Of a stretch of DNA of 64,000 nucleotides, positions 25,437 to 33,976 are shown piece after piece. The stretch spans positions 124,001 to 188,000 of the forward strand of contig JAFLEI010000007.1 in assembly GCA_017301975.1 (NCBI GenBank), read 5' to 3'. This stretch comes from Verrucomicrobiota bacterium. GTDB taxonomy: Bacteria; Verrucomicrobiota; Verrucomicrobiia; Verrucomicrobiales; Verrucomicrobiaceae. The position numbers and the translations under genes are program-made. Each line of letters opens with the position of its first letter. Position 1 is the stretch's first letter. Under the pieces are notes generated by a model, which searched no databases, was not told the DNA's origin, and saw only the letters and a list, made by a program, of their open reading frames with translations.

Positions 25437-27011
25437 TTACGGCGATGTGGCAGCTGTGCTGATCGTGTTGGTCACGTTGGCGCTTGTCGAGCCGTTGCCG
25501 CTCGGCGAAGGCGAGCTGCCGCCAGCGAGGTTGCCATCGCCGTTTGTGGTGGTGGTGTTGGTCGTGCTGGTGGTCGTGTTAGTGCCGTCAGCCGTGGTGG
25601 TGGTGTTGCCGTTGGCATCCGTTGAGGTCTGATTCACCGTGGTGGTGGTGGTGCCATCGGGTGCCTTGGTTTCAGTGACAGCGGTTGTGACGACGGTTCC
25701 AGTGGTTGTATCCACGGTCCGAGACTCGCTGGTGGTCACCACCGTACCATCAGACTGCGTGGTGACAGTCACAGTTGAAGTACCGGTGGTGGTGGTCGAA
25801 CTGATGGGGGTGGCACCAGGGGCTGTCGGATCAACGCCCGCCGCAAAGGTCTGGGTGACGACCACGGTGGTGTCACTGCTGGTGGCTGTGCCTTGGGCAA
25901 TCATCTGGCCGGCATTCTCCGGGGTCACATTGCTGGTGGCCGCACCAGCGCCATGTGCATCACCCACGGTCACGGTCACCACGGTCTTCGTGCCATCGGC
26001 GTTGGTGACGATCACGGTGTTGGTCGTAACGATGTTGACCACATTACCTTCTGCCGCGCCCGTGCATTGGAAATCCGGTGGATTGAACTCCGGCTCCCAG
26101 CGCAGCGCCAAGTAGCGCGTCTTGACCGCCTTGGCGGGCTTGGCTTTCAGAGTCCCCGTGCCCCGCGTATCTTCAGCCACGGCGACCGGTGCCACGTTGC
26201 CAAAGTCACTTGGGTCAAAGGCCATGCGACCGCGCCAGTCTTCTTTTTCCGGAAGATTGTCGAAGGCGAACACTTCAAAGCGCACCGGCCGGGGTGAGTG
26301 AACCGAGGCGAACTCGTTCAGAATGCGCAGCTGACCGAAGTCATAGATGATGGTACGATATTTTTCGTCAGACTCGGGGAAGGCAAATTTGTTGTAGGTG
26401 ATGGCGGTATCGAGGCCGTTGGCAGGTTTTGGTGCCGCATACACCACGCGTGCTCCACCCAGACCGTTGATGAGATCGGCAGGCTTGCCACCTTTGCCAT
26501 CCGCAGACTGCTTCACCGCATATCCCTTGTCGGTCGCTGCACCAAAGAACTGCAGGGACCGAATGATGCCGCCCTTGGACAGCGCCAGCTCGAGCTTGAC
26601 GAATTTGGCCTGCATCCCGGCAAACTTAAATTCCACCGTGCGATCCGCCGCGGAAAAGACTTTTTCTTCGAGAACCGCCCAGCCGTTTTTGTCCGCGCTG
26701 GCAGAGAGCGTTGCGCGCCCTTCGATGCCGTCATTCACAAACGAGGAGGACGAGATGAGCACAGGCTTGCCCAAGTTGATGAGAACAAAGCTCTTCCCGG
26801 CGGAAACCGTGGAGGACGCCGTGATGTCGCTCGAAAGAATGGAATCAGCGCGACCAATGCCTGAAGAACTGTCGAGCAAAGCATTGCTGGCAGGACCACT
26901 GATCGTGTTCACCGGCTTTTCCTTGATGATAGGAATTCGCGACCATTTGGCCTGGATGGAACCGGCAGTCAACAGACTGCCGAGAATGACGATGGTAGGG
27001 GCGAGCTTCAT
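25437..27011 (-). CDS. exported protein with Thr-rich C-terminal tail
   Basis: A 524-residue protein with a signal peptide (cleavage near 'GSIQAK'). The first 320 residues or so contain two beta-rich modules: 'SFVLINLGKPVLISSSSFVNDG' and 'TVEFKFAGMQAKFVKLELAL' resemble F5/8-type (discoidin) domains, and 'RTIIYDFGQLRILNEFASVHSPRP' looks like a second. From about residue 330 to the end the protein is almost only Thr, Val, Ser, Asn and Gly. I do not recognise a named family. A surface-displayed binding protein is possible; the Thr-rich tail could be glycosylated. A strong terminator follows it. Confidence 0.75.
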   Translation of the reverse strand: MKLAPTIVILGSLLTAGSIQAKWSRIPIIKEKPVNTISGPASNALLDSSSGIGRADSILSSDITASSTVSAGKSFVLINLGKPVLISSSSFVNDGIEGRATLSASADKNGWAVLEEKVFSAADRTVEFKFAGMQAKFVKLELALSKGGIIRSLQFFGAATDKGYAVKQSADGKGGKPADLINGLGGARVVYAAPKPANGLDTAITYNKFAFPESDEKYRTIIYDFGQLRILNEFASVHSPRPVRFEVFAFDNLPEKEDWRGRMAFDPSDFGNVAPVAVAEDTRGTGTLKAKPAKAVKTRYLALRWEPEFNPPDFQCTGAAEGNVVNIVTTNTVIVTNADGTKTVVTVTVGDAHGAGAATSNVTPENAGQMIAQGTATSSDTTVVVTQTFAAGVDPTAPGATPISSTTTTGTSTVTVTTQSDGTVVTTSESRTVDTTTGTVVTTAVTETKAPDGTTTTTVNQTSTDANGNTTTTADGTNTTTSTTNTTTTNGDGNLAGGSSPSPSGNGSTSANVTNTISTAATSP

Positions 27012-27198
27012 GATCAGTTGATGGAAAATTGAGCGTTGAATTCGGAGTTTGAAAGCCGGAAAAAATCAGCGTTCGTTTTTTTATTATTGAATCAACTTCT
27101 AGTTACACCACAAAGGGCCACCTGTGTAAACATTTTTTCTGTGTCAGGACTGATGAAAAAGGACTTGATTAATTGTAGTTTCCATATATTTTATAAAC

Positions 27199-27852
27199 AT
27201 GAAATGTCCACGCTGCCAAGCAAGCGTAAGGGCGGAGCAGACCTCCTGCTCTGCCTGCGGATTTTCTGCGACATTGCTGCATAATTACCTTGGAAATCAA
27301 TGGGTTAGACTGGAGAGGATCACCGATGCCGCCCACTGTCTCCGATTGGAGGACGCACGCCGTCTTGAGATCATTCTCGACGATTTTGAACGCACCTATC
27401 CACAAGCTTTTTTTGCGGTTTACTTAGGCACTCTACCCACTAACTTGAACGTTGCGGAGCTGGGCTTCTGGTTGCTCAATCAAGGGGCCTTCAACACTCA
27501 CTCGGTCAGCCGCCGCAATGATTTTGGCATTGTTTTGGTCGTGGATCCCTCGACGAAAACGGCCTGCATCACTCTGGGCTACGCCATCGAGAACTGTTTC
27601 CCCCCCAAAATCATCAACCGCATGATGCAGGCCGTGGGCGGCCATCTGCGCAAGGGTGCCTTTGGCATGGCGATGGAAGCCTGCTGCATCCGCGTCGGCG
27701 AGGTGCTGCGAAAACACGCCCGCCACATGCAATGGCAGCCCGATTCACCTGCCATCGCTGACTCCATTTCAGATATCGGCCTGCAGCCTCTCCGGGGCGG
27801 GCACCGCTCCGCCTCCCGGCCCTTGGCAGAATTCCCCGTTCCCAAAACATGA
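27199..27852 (+). CDS. zinc-ribbon TPM-domain protein
   Basis: A 217-residue protein with an N-terminal zinc ribbon (C3, C6, C17, C20) followed by a TPM domain at about 60-175: 'FFAVYLGTLP', 'RNDFGIVLVVDPSTKTACITLG' and 'GGHLRKGAFGMAMEACCIRVGEVL' fit the fold. There is no signal peptide, so it should be cytoplasmic. Its stop overlaps the next start by 4 bases, which links it tightly to the membrane protein that follows. No ribosome binding site is seen; AT-rich sequence runs right up to the ATG. The TPM match is moderate. Confidence 0.78.
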   Translation: MKCPRCQASVRAEQTSCSACGFSATLLHNYLGNQWVRLERITDAAHCLRLEDARRLEIILDDFERTYPQAFFAVYLGTLPTNLNVAELGFWLLNQGAFNTHSVSRRNDFGIVLVVDPSTKTACITLGYAIENCFPPKIINRMMQAVGGHLRKGAFGMAMEACCIRVGEVLRKHARHMQWQPDSPAIADSISDIGLQPLRGGHRSASRPLAEFPVPKT

Positions 27853-29030
27853 ACAGGCCTTCCTCAAGATCCATGGCAGCCAGAGAGCAGAAGGCCAGAG
27901 GGGCTCCACTGGTGCTGCTTTTTGCACTGTTCTTCGCGGGGGGAGCGTCGGCCGAGGTTGGCCACCCTGCTGATGCCGAGGAACCTGGACTGCCGCTGCC
28001 GCGCTGGAGTGAGCAGGAGCTCAAACGATTTCGCGACAGCCTGCCGGGGGGCGGCAGCCCCGGAGTGCTTCCGCCAAAAAGTGGCGGGTCAGCGTCTGAC
28101 ATCAACGAACTTATCAATACCCCCTTGTCCAGCGGCCCGCGGCTGGATCAATTTTTCAACAAATCCGAACCCACTCTCCCCTCGCGGCTGCAGGCCGAGG
28201 ACATGCGCCTCTTTCTACCGGAGGCGATTCTAGGACTGCCATCGCAAGGCGAGCCCAGCCCGGTGCAGCTGCCCACGCCGCTCGCTTCTCTCAAGGAGGT
28301 GTCTCCGGAGTTCCTCGCCGCCTGCGCGCAGAGTCTGCCCAAGGAGTACCTCATTGATCCAGACCAGCTTGTTCCTGAAATTCAAAATCATGACATGACG
28401 CGCCTTCTTGGCTTTCACGCCCAGGACGCACGCATCAAGCTGTATGTTTTGATGCTCGGCCACGACCAGAAGCTCCCTGGAAGCGCTGACCTGGAGAAAA
28501 TCGCTTCCGGCAGCCTGCTGCAATCCGATGCCTGCCTGGTGGTTTACCCTCTGGGAGAGCCTTGGCGGACCCGCTTGTTTGTCAGCCGGTCCGTCCACAA
28601 CCAAATCTCCACTGATTTCCTCAGTGAGACGATCCAGGCATGCTTGAACGAAGCTCTCCAAACCAGCAATGTGCACGATCAGCTGCGCCGCTACACCATC
28701 CACCTTTCGACACGGCTTTTCTGGGTGCAAAAAGCACTGGTCCCGGACCGCGAGGACCTCACGGTCAAAGGCCATGCGCTGGCGGAATTCAGCTCCGAAT
28801 CGAAAGCGCCAACCGTCGTTTCACCCCTCCCCACCCTCACCTCTACCCTGATTTGGGGATCAGGGAGCCTGCTAGTGCTGGGGCTGGCGGGCATCTCCTG
28901 TCGGCGAATGGTCCGCCACCTGAAGCATCAAAAGCGCCGTCGTGTGTGGATGCTGGCCGAGGCAGAAACGGTCCCCCGGCTAGGCGGAGCTTTTACGGGA
29001 GGCGGCGGAGGAATGATCCGATATGGCTGA
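27849..29030 (+). CDS. membrane protein with divergent TPM-like ectodomain
   Basis: A 393-residue protein: signal peptide ending near 'GGASAEVG', an ectodomain, one membrane helix near 328-347 ('LIWGSGSLLVLGLAGIS'), and a basic cytoplasmic tail ending in GGAFTGGGGGMIRYG. Residues about 185-310 ('DARIKLYVLMLGHDQKLPG', 'SDACLVVYPLGEPWRTRLFVS') resemble a divergent TPM domain, and the Gly-rich end recalls YgcG proteins. The likeness to TPM is by eye and weak. It overlaps the zinc-ribbon TPM gene by 4 bases, so the two products probably work together at the membrane. Confidence 0.72.
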   Translation: MNRPSSRSMAAREQKARGAPLVLLFALFFAGGASAEVGHPADAEEPGLPLPRWSEQELKRFRDSLPGGGSPGVLPPKSGGSASDINELINTPLSSGPRLDQFFNKSEPTLPSRLQAEDMRLFLPEAILGLPSQGEPSPVQLPTPLASLKEVSPEFLAACAQSLPKEYLIDPDQLVPEIQNHDMTRLLGFHAQDARIKLYVLMLGHDQKLPGSADLEKIASGSLLQSDACLVVYPLGEPWRTRLFVSRSVHNQISTDFLSETIQACLNEALQTSNVHDQLRRYTIHLSTRLFWVQKALVPDREDLTVKGHALAEFSSESKAPTVVSPLPTLTSTLIWGSGSLLVLGLAGISCRRMVRHLKHQKRRRVWMLAEAETVPRLGGAFTGGGGGMIRYG

Positions 29031-29139
29031 TTTTCAAGGATTCGGTTCCATTAAGATGTCAGACAGTTTTCCAACTTCAATTTGTCAAAACCAATCCTTG
29101 AATGATAATTAATGAAATTGGCCATAATAATTTAATGTA

Positions 29140-31245
29140 ATGAACCCGGACACGATCCAGTTCCAATGCGGCTTCTGCCGCACAATCCTGACGGTACCTG
29201 CGCAGATGGCGGGCGTCACAGGTCCGTGCCCGAGTTGCGGACAAACCGTCACTTCACCAACCCCTGCACCCGCAGAGTCACCGCTACAGTCTTGGTCTCC
29301 GCCCCCTGCGCCAGCCCAGGCACCTGGTCCCGCCTGGCCTCCAGCACCGCAGTCGTCCATGCTCGGCGAGATGCCAGGGGCTGGCATACCTGCCGCAAAC
29401 TTCAACACGGGGCTGAACCTAAACACCGGTCTCCCACCGAAGCGCGCTCCGGGACAGCCGCCCCTCAGCAGCACGCTCAATGTCCCGGCCGGCCAGCCCC
29501 CGTGGGCGTCACCTCCCGCATCCCCACCGCCGATGTCACCTCTGGCTTCGCCTGAGATGCCAGCCGGGTTTCCCGGGAATGGACTGCCCAATCAATCACG
29601 CTTCATTCCTGGCTCACCAGCTCTGCCAAACATGACACCCATGGGCGGAGGAGGTGCGGGCGGCATGCCGGGCATGCTGCACAACCTGCAAGGCTCATCA
29701 CTTCTCGGCAGAGACGTTTCCCCTGCGCCATCATCCCCCGTCACCCAGCCCCTGCATCCCGTTGGCTCCCCTTCGCTCAGCTTGGGCGGGCATGAAACGG
29801 CCTCAGCGTCACCCATGGCACCGCTTCCAGCAGGAAGGAACATCGCCAGTCTGAGAGCGCCGCGCGGAACGAATTTCATCAGGCTCGCATTCGCAGCCCT
29901 CTTTCTTCTCGGGTTCCTTGGTCTCGTTGGCTACCTGCTGAAAGACTACTTCCCAGGCCTGATTCCCAGCCTGACTGGCCATGATGGAATCGAAGAAAGC
30001 TCCAAGGAAGATCCCGGGATTCCGCAGCTTCCTTCCACTCCCGGCACGGGAACGCCTTCCAAACCCGCCGACGCAATCGCGGATAAGACAGATCCGCTTC
30101 CTTCTTCATCCTCAGAAAGCCGGCCCAAAACGCCCTCCGTCACGGTCGGATTTGATCCTCAGGAGCCAACGCCCCCGAAGCCGGACTCAAGCGCTGCCAA
30201 GGAGCATGTCGTCACGGCACTCGCACCCAGCCCGCCTGCGGCTGCAAACGCAGGCCCCATGGCCGCCCCGCCCGTGCCCCCTGCCCCGCAGGCATCAAGC
30301 ACGCTTCTCGAAGTGCCCGGCAAGACCATGAACGCGGAGTCCGTCGGCGCCCCGGCTGCCTCGCCATCCAGTCTTTCACAACCTCACGCCATCGAGGAAG
30401 ATGACGTGCCGGCCGCGGCCAAGCCTGCTGTCGAGGCGCTCAAAAAATTCCTTCTCGCCAATTCCCTCGAAGAACGGCTCAAATACACCCTCGGAGCCGA
30501 GATGATGAAGCCCCACATGGAGCGCTATTACACGCATGCGCCGGACGGCCCCATCTTGGTGGACCGCATTCAGTTTGTCCGCATGGATCCCAATCCCGAG
30601 CTCGGCTCCGGCAAACACTGCATCCTGAGCCTGGAAAACAAAACCTGGGAGTATTCAGTTCCGGTGATGCTGGAGGAGAAGAATGACGGCTTCAAGGTGG
30701 ACTGGGTCGCCTTTGTGGAATTCAAGGACCGCATGCTGGAGAAATTCTTTCAAACGTACATGACCGGCAAGGCATGCTTCCATGTGGGAATCATCCGCCA
30801 GCATTTCTTCGAAGACGGCGTGCCCAACCTGGAGCGCAAAGATGCGTTCCGCGTCAGCCCTGCCCCGCCCAATTCCTTCCAAGCCTCGGTCTTCCTCGAC
30901 AAAGATTCGCCTCTCGCCCAGGAACTGCGCACCCGCATGCCATGGGAAACCCATGTGTGGGCGGTCGTGGAACTGGAATGGAAAAAGCTCGGCTCACAGC
31001 AGTGGGTTGAGCTCAGCGCTGTCCCGCAGATGCACTGGTACTCCCTGCCCATGGTGCCCAAAGCCAGTCCACCGCCGCCAAAAACCGCTGAGGCAGATGA
31101 ACTGCCGCCGGGCATTTCTAAAAATGGCAGCCGTGGCAAATCCATCACTCAACCCGGCAGCAACATCCCGCCGCCAGGCATTCGCAAATCCGCCCCCGCC
31201 CTGCCCGACACGATCAGACGGCCCACGCTTCCCGCAGGGCGCTGA
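29140..31245 (+). CDS. zinc-ribbon, Pro-rich single-span membrane protein
   Basis: A 701-residue protein of unknown function. It opens with a zinc ribbon (C10, C13, C30, C33), then a Pro/Gly/Ser-rich cytoplasmic stretch to about residue 240, a single membrane helix near 247-267 ('LAFAALFLLGFLGLVGYLL'), a second Pro/Ser-rich stretch to about 425, and a folded C-terminal domain to about 640 ('VEALKKFLLANSLEERLKYTL', 'VWAVVELEWKKLGSQQW'). The tail again is Pro-rich. It starts 109 bases after the TPM-like pair and has the same zinc-ribbon beginning as the TPM gene, so a functional link is possible. It meets the convergent DUF1552 gene 2 bases after its stop. Confidence 0.72.
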   Translation: MNPDTIQFQCGFCRTILTVPAQMAGVTGPCPSCGQTVTSPTPAPAESPLQSWSPPPAPAQAPGPAWPPAPQSSMLGEMPGAGIPAANFNTGLNLNTGLPPKRAPGQPPLSSTLNVPAGQPPWASPPASPPPMSPLASPEMPAGFPGNGLPNQSRFIPGSPALPNMTPMGGGGAGGMPGMLHNLQGSSLLGRDVSPAPSSPVTQPLHPVGSPSLSLGGHETASASPMAPLPAGRNIASLRAPRGTNFIRLAFAALFLLGFLGLVGYLLKDYFPGLIPSLTGHDGIEESSKEDPGIPQLPSTPGTGTPSKPADAIADKTDPLPSSSSESRPKTPSVTVGFDPQEPTPPKPDSSAAKEHVVTALAPSPPAAANAGPMAAPPVPPAPQASSTLLEVPGKTMNAESVGAPAASPSSLSQPHAIEEDDVPAAAKPAVEALKKFLLANSLEERLKYTLGAEMMKPHMERYYTHAPDGPILVDRIQFVRMDPNPELGSGKHCILSLENKTWEYSVPVMLEEKNDGFKVDWVAFVEFKDRMLEKFFQTYMTGKACFHVGIIRQHFFEDGVPNLERKDAFRVSPAPPNSFQASVFLDKDSPLAQELRTRMPWETHVWAVVELEWKKLGSQQWVELSAVPQMHWYSLPMVPKASPPPPKTAEADELPPGISKNGSRGKSITQPGSNIPPPGIRKSAPALPDTIRRPTLPAGR

Positions 31246-31247
31246 AC

Positions 31248-32612
31248 TTAGCTGACTTCCAGCTTGCCGGTGCTGTCTCCCACCTTTTCTGCAGGCACGC
31301 CGAGGCGGTCCAGCAGGGAAAGATAAAGATTTGTCATCGGAGTTTCCCCCGGCAGCACCATGCGCCGGCCCGGTGTCAGCGTACCACCCGCACGCCCTGC
31401 CAGCAGGATGGGCAGATTGTCGTGGTTGTGGCGGTTGCCATCGCCGATGCCACCGCCAAACACGATCATCGAATTGTCCAGCAGCGTGCTGTCGCCTTCC
31501 TTCACCGATTTCATCTTGTCGAGGAAATAGCCGAACTGGCGCAGATAGAACTGGTCGATCTTGGCAATCTTGGCCAGCTTTTGCGGATCGCTCTGGTGGT
31601 GGGACAGGGAATGATGCGCGTCCGGCACCCCCAGCTCTGGGAAGCTGCGATTGCTGCCGTCATGCGCGAGCATGAAGGTCGAGAGGCGCGTCGTGTCAGT
31701 CTGGAACGCCAGCACCATCAGGTCAAACATGGTGCGGATGTGCTCCTCGTAGGAATCCGGAATGCCCTCCGGAATTTTCACATCCGGCATCTGTGAGGAA
31801 AACTTCTCCGCACGCTCGATGCGCAGCTCAATATCCCGCACGGCTGAAAAATATTCGTCGAGCTTGCGGCGGTCTCCCGCATTCACCTTGCCCTGCAGGC
31901 TTTTCGCCTCATCCAGCACCGTGTCGAGAATGCTTTTCTGCATCCGCTTGGCACGTGCGGCTTCCGGCCCCTTGCCCGCAGTGGCACCGAGGCCAAACAT
32001 GCGCTCAAACACCAGACGCGGGTCCATCTCAGGAGCCATCGGCATCGTCTCATTTTTCCATGCCAGATTGAACTGATAGGCGCAGGAATAGCCTGAGTCA
32101 CACTTGCCCGAGCTGCGCTGCCCATCGGTGCTCAGTTCCAGCGAGGGCAGCCGCGTGAGATGGCCGATTTTTTGCGCCGCGATCTGGTCCACCGAGATGC
32201 CCAGATGGATGTCCGCACCCGCCGTTTTTTTCGGCATGCATCCCGTGAGGAAAGTGGCCGTCGCGCGCGCATGGTCACCGCCGCCATTGCCGTGGCTGCG
32301 TGCGAAATCCTGCATCAGCCCCGAAACCACCATGAAATCATTGCGATGCTGCTCGATCTGCTTCAGCGAAGGCGAAAGCTGGTAGTTCACTCCTTCGCCC
32401 GTGGGCATCCATTCGTTCACGTTCACCCCGTTGGGAATGTACATCCATGCGGCACGGATGGGCTTGGCCGCCGGTTTGGATGCAGCAAAGGCACGTGCCC
32501 CGAACGATTCTAGCAAGGGCAGTGAAATCATCGATCCCAGCCCCCGCAGAACCTGGCGGCGGCTGAGCGAATGGGCGGCTAGGGACGTTTCGCGAAACTC
32601 GTTCATATACAT
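31248..32612 (-). CDS. DUF1552 protein
   Basis: A 454-residue protein of the DUF1552 family, with a twin-arginine-like leader ('SRRQVLRGLGSMISLPLLES') that suggests Tat export. The body keeps family segments such as 'WMYIPNGVNVNEWMPTGEG', 'SGLMQDFARSHGNGGGDHARA' and the late 'DNSMIVFGGGIGDGNRHNHDNLPILLAG'. These proteins are found with DUF1587/1588/1592/1595 cytochrome proteins in Planctomycetes and Verrucomicrobia, but no such partner lies beside this one. Two ATGs fit (32612 and 32606); I took the first. Confidence 0.9.
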   Translation of the reverse strand: MYMNEFRETSLAAHSLSRRQVLRGLGSMISLPLLESFGARAFAASKPAAKPIRAAWMYIPNGVNVNEWMPTGEGVNYQLSPSLKQIEQHRNDFMVVSGLMQDFARSHGNGGGDHARATATFLTGCMPKKTAGADIHLGISVDQIAAQKIGHLTRLPSLELSTDGQRSSGKCDSGYSCAYQFNLAWKNETMPMAPEMDPRLVFERMFGLGATAGKGPEAARAKRMQKSILDTVLDEAKSLQGKVNAGDRRKLDEYFSAVRDIELRIERAEKFSSQMPDVKIPEGIPDSYEEHIRTMFDLMVLAFQTDTTRLSTFMLAHDGSNRSFPELGVPDAHHSLSHHQSDPQKLAKIAKIDQFYLRQFGYFLDKMKSVKEGDSTLLDNSMIVFGGGIGDGNRHNHDNLPILLAGRAGGTLTPGRRMVLPGETPMTNLYLSLLDRLGVPAEKVGDSTGKLEVS

Positions 32613-32750
32613 GGTACTTACGCCTGAGGCGGCAGAAACTATCGTGCCACAGTGCCGCGCATTCCAGCCCGAACTGCCACGAAAGTAGTTGAAATTCCGC
32701 GACGACAAGGCCCGATTAAGCTTTCCCCGCCAATTCCCCCCAAAAAAAAC

Positions 32751-33218
32751 ATGAAGCACACCCGCCTCCTACTCCTTGCCGTCACCACCTTCGCGCTCTC
32801 CGGCCTCGCCCAGGACGCCAGCGTCGCCACCATCGAACTCAAGCCGGACTCCAAGAATCCGCTTGGGTATGACAAAACCGAGCTCAGCGTCACCGCAGGT
32901 CAGAAAGTGAAGCTCACGCTGAACAACACCGGAAGCATCGCCCCGCAGCCGCACAACTTTCTTTTGCTGAAGCCCGGCAAACTGGATGCTGTCGGTGCAC
33001 TGGCGAACGCCATGCTGGCAGATCCTCAGGGCATGGCCAAAAGCTACATTCCAGATGCAGCCAAGCCTGACATCGTGGCCAACACGAAGCTCGTCATGCC
33101 GAACCAGAGCGAAACCATCGAGTTCACCGCGCCCGCCGAAGCAGGTGACTATCCCTACATGTGCACCTTCCCCGGCCACTGGATGCTGATGCGCGGTGTG
33201 ATGCACGTCACCAAGTAA
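32751..33218 (+). CDS. azurin-like blue copper protein
   Basis: A 155-residue exported copper protein. The signal peptide ends near 'LSGLAQD'. The type-1 copper ligands are all visible: His69 in 'PQPHNF', then Cys138, His143 and Met147 in the C-terminal loop CTFPGHWMLMRG, which matches azurin. It carries electrons in the periplasm, for example between a cytochrome and a terminal reductase or dehydrogenase. No redox partner gene is adjacent. The ATG directly follows an A-run with no Shine-Dalgarno sequence. The neighbouring 33244 gene may be co-transcribed (25-base gap). Confidence 0.92.
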   Translation: MKHTRLLLLAVTTFALSGLAQDASVATIELKPDSKNPLGYDKTELSVTAGQKVKLTLNNTGSIAPQPHNFLLLKPGKLDAVGALANAMLADPQGMAKSYIPDAAKPDIVANTKLVMPNQSETIEFTAPAEAGDYPYMCTFPGHWMLMRGVMHVTK

Positions 33219-33243
33219 TTTTTAGTCTCCACCAGCCACACTC

Positions 33244-33771
33244 ATGAAGTACCTCCTCATCCCCACGTTCATCGCCCTGATCTCACTCACTTCCGTCGTT
33301 CGTGGCGAGGAGGGCAAGCTCGAAGTCAACGGGCTCACCTTCAAGTTCGCCTCACCTTGGGCGGAAATCCAAAGCACCGGCATGTTTCGCGCAGGCACGC
33401 TGGCTGCCAAAGTGGACGGCGCCGAAAAGCCTGTTGAAGCCGTGTTTTACAGCTTCCCAGGCCCCGGCGGCGGTGGCGACACCGAAGCCAACGTCAAACG
33501 CTGGCTGGGGCAGTTTCAGGGCACTCCTGAGTCCAAGCGTGAAGAACTCGCTGCTGGAGACAAAAAGATCACCCTGGTGACAGCCACCGGCACCTACAAC
33601 GACGGCCCTCCCATGGGAGCCAAAACGCCACGTGAGAACTACAGCCTCATCGCAGCGATTGTCCCAGCCGGAGAATCGAACATCTTTGTGAAACTTACCG
33701 GGCCCAAAGATGCCATCGCCAAGCTGGCGGACGATTTCAAAAAAATCGTCCTCAGCCCCTTCGCCAAGTAA
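33244..33771 (+). CDS. exported protein of unknown function
   Basis: A 175-residue protein with a signal peptide (cleavage near 'VVRGEE') and a compact alpha/beta mature part: 'VNGLTFKFASPWAEIQ' and 'NIFVKLTGPKDAIAKLADDFKKIV'. No named family is recognised by eye. Proteins of this shape are common exported hypotheticals in Verrucomicrobia and Planctomycetes. It follows the azurin gene by 25 bases in the same direction, which makes co-transcription likely, and a strong terminator ends the pair. Confidence 0.7.
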   Translation: MKYLLIPTFIALISLTSVVRGEEGKLEVNGLTFKFASPWAEIQSTGMFRAGTLAAKVDGAEKPVEAVFYSFPGPGGGGDTEANVKRWLGQFQGTPESKREELAAGDKKITLVTATGTYNDGPPMGAKTPRENYSLIAAIVPAGESNIFVKLTGPKDAIAKLADDFKKIVLSPFAK

Positions 33772-33807
33772 CCGGGACTTCGGAAACAGATTATTTCTCA
33801 CACCAAG

Positions 33808-33836
33808 AGCGGACGGGACATCCCGTCCGCTTTTTT
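33808..33836 (+). terminator. rho-independent terminator
   Basis: Perfect 11-bp stem AGCGGACGGGA / TCCCGTCCGCT with a 2-base loop, running into a T-tract (TTTTTT). It ends the azurin/33244 unit and isolates the amt gene that follows. Confidence 0.9.
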
Positions 33837-33923
33837 GTGCCCGTTTCCCTCGTGAAACACCTGCTGCCATCGGCCTATTTCACAGCAGCGGAGACCGCTA
33901 CCCAGCGGAAACTATGCCAGAGT

Positions 33924-33939
33924 TGGCACGCGCAATGCT
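33924..33939 (+). promoter_or_regulatory. sigma-54-type promoter upstream of first amt
   Basis: TGGCACG-N4-ATGCT with GG at 33925-33926 and GC at 33937-33938, the exact spacing of a -24/-12 promoter. One base of the -12 element differs from TTGC. A start near 33950 would leave a leader of about 27 bases before the ATG at 33977, which also supports that start codon. Confidence 0.65.
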
Positions 33940-33976
33940 GAGCACTCGGATCGGAGTTCAATCCAATCACCGACTT

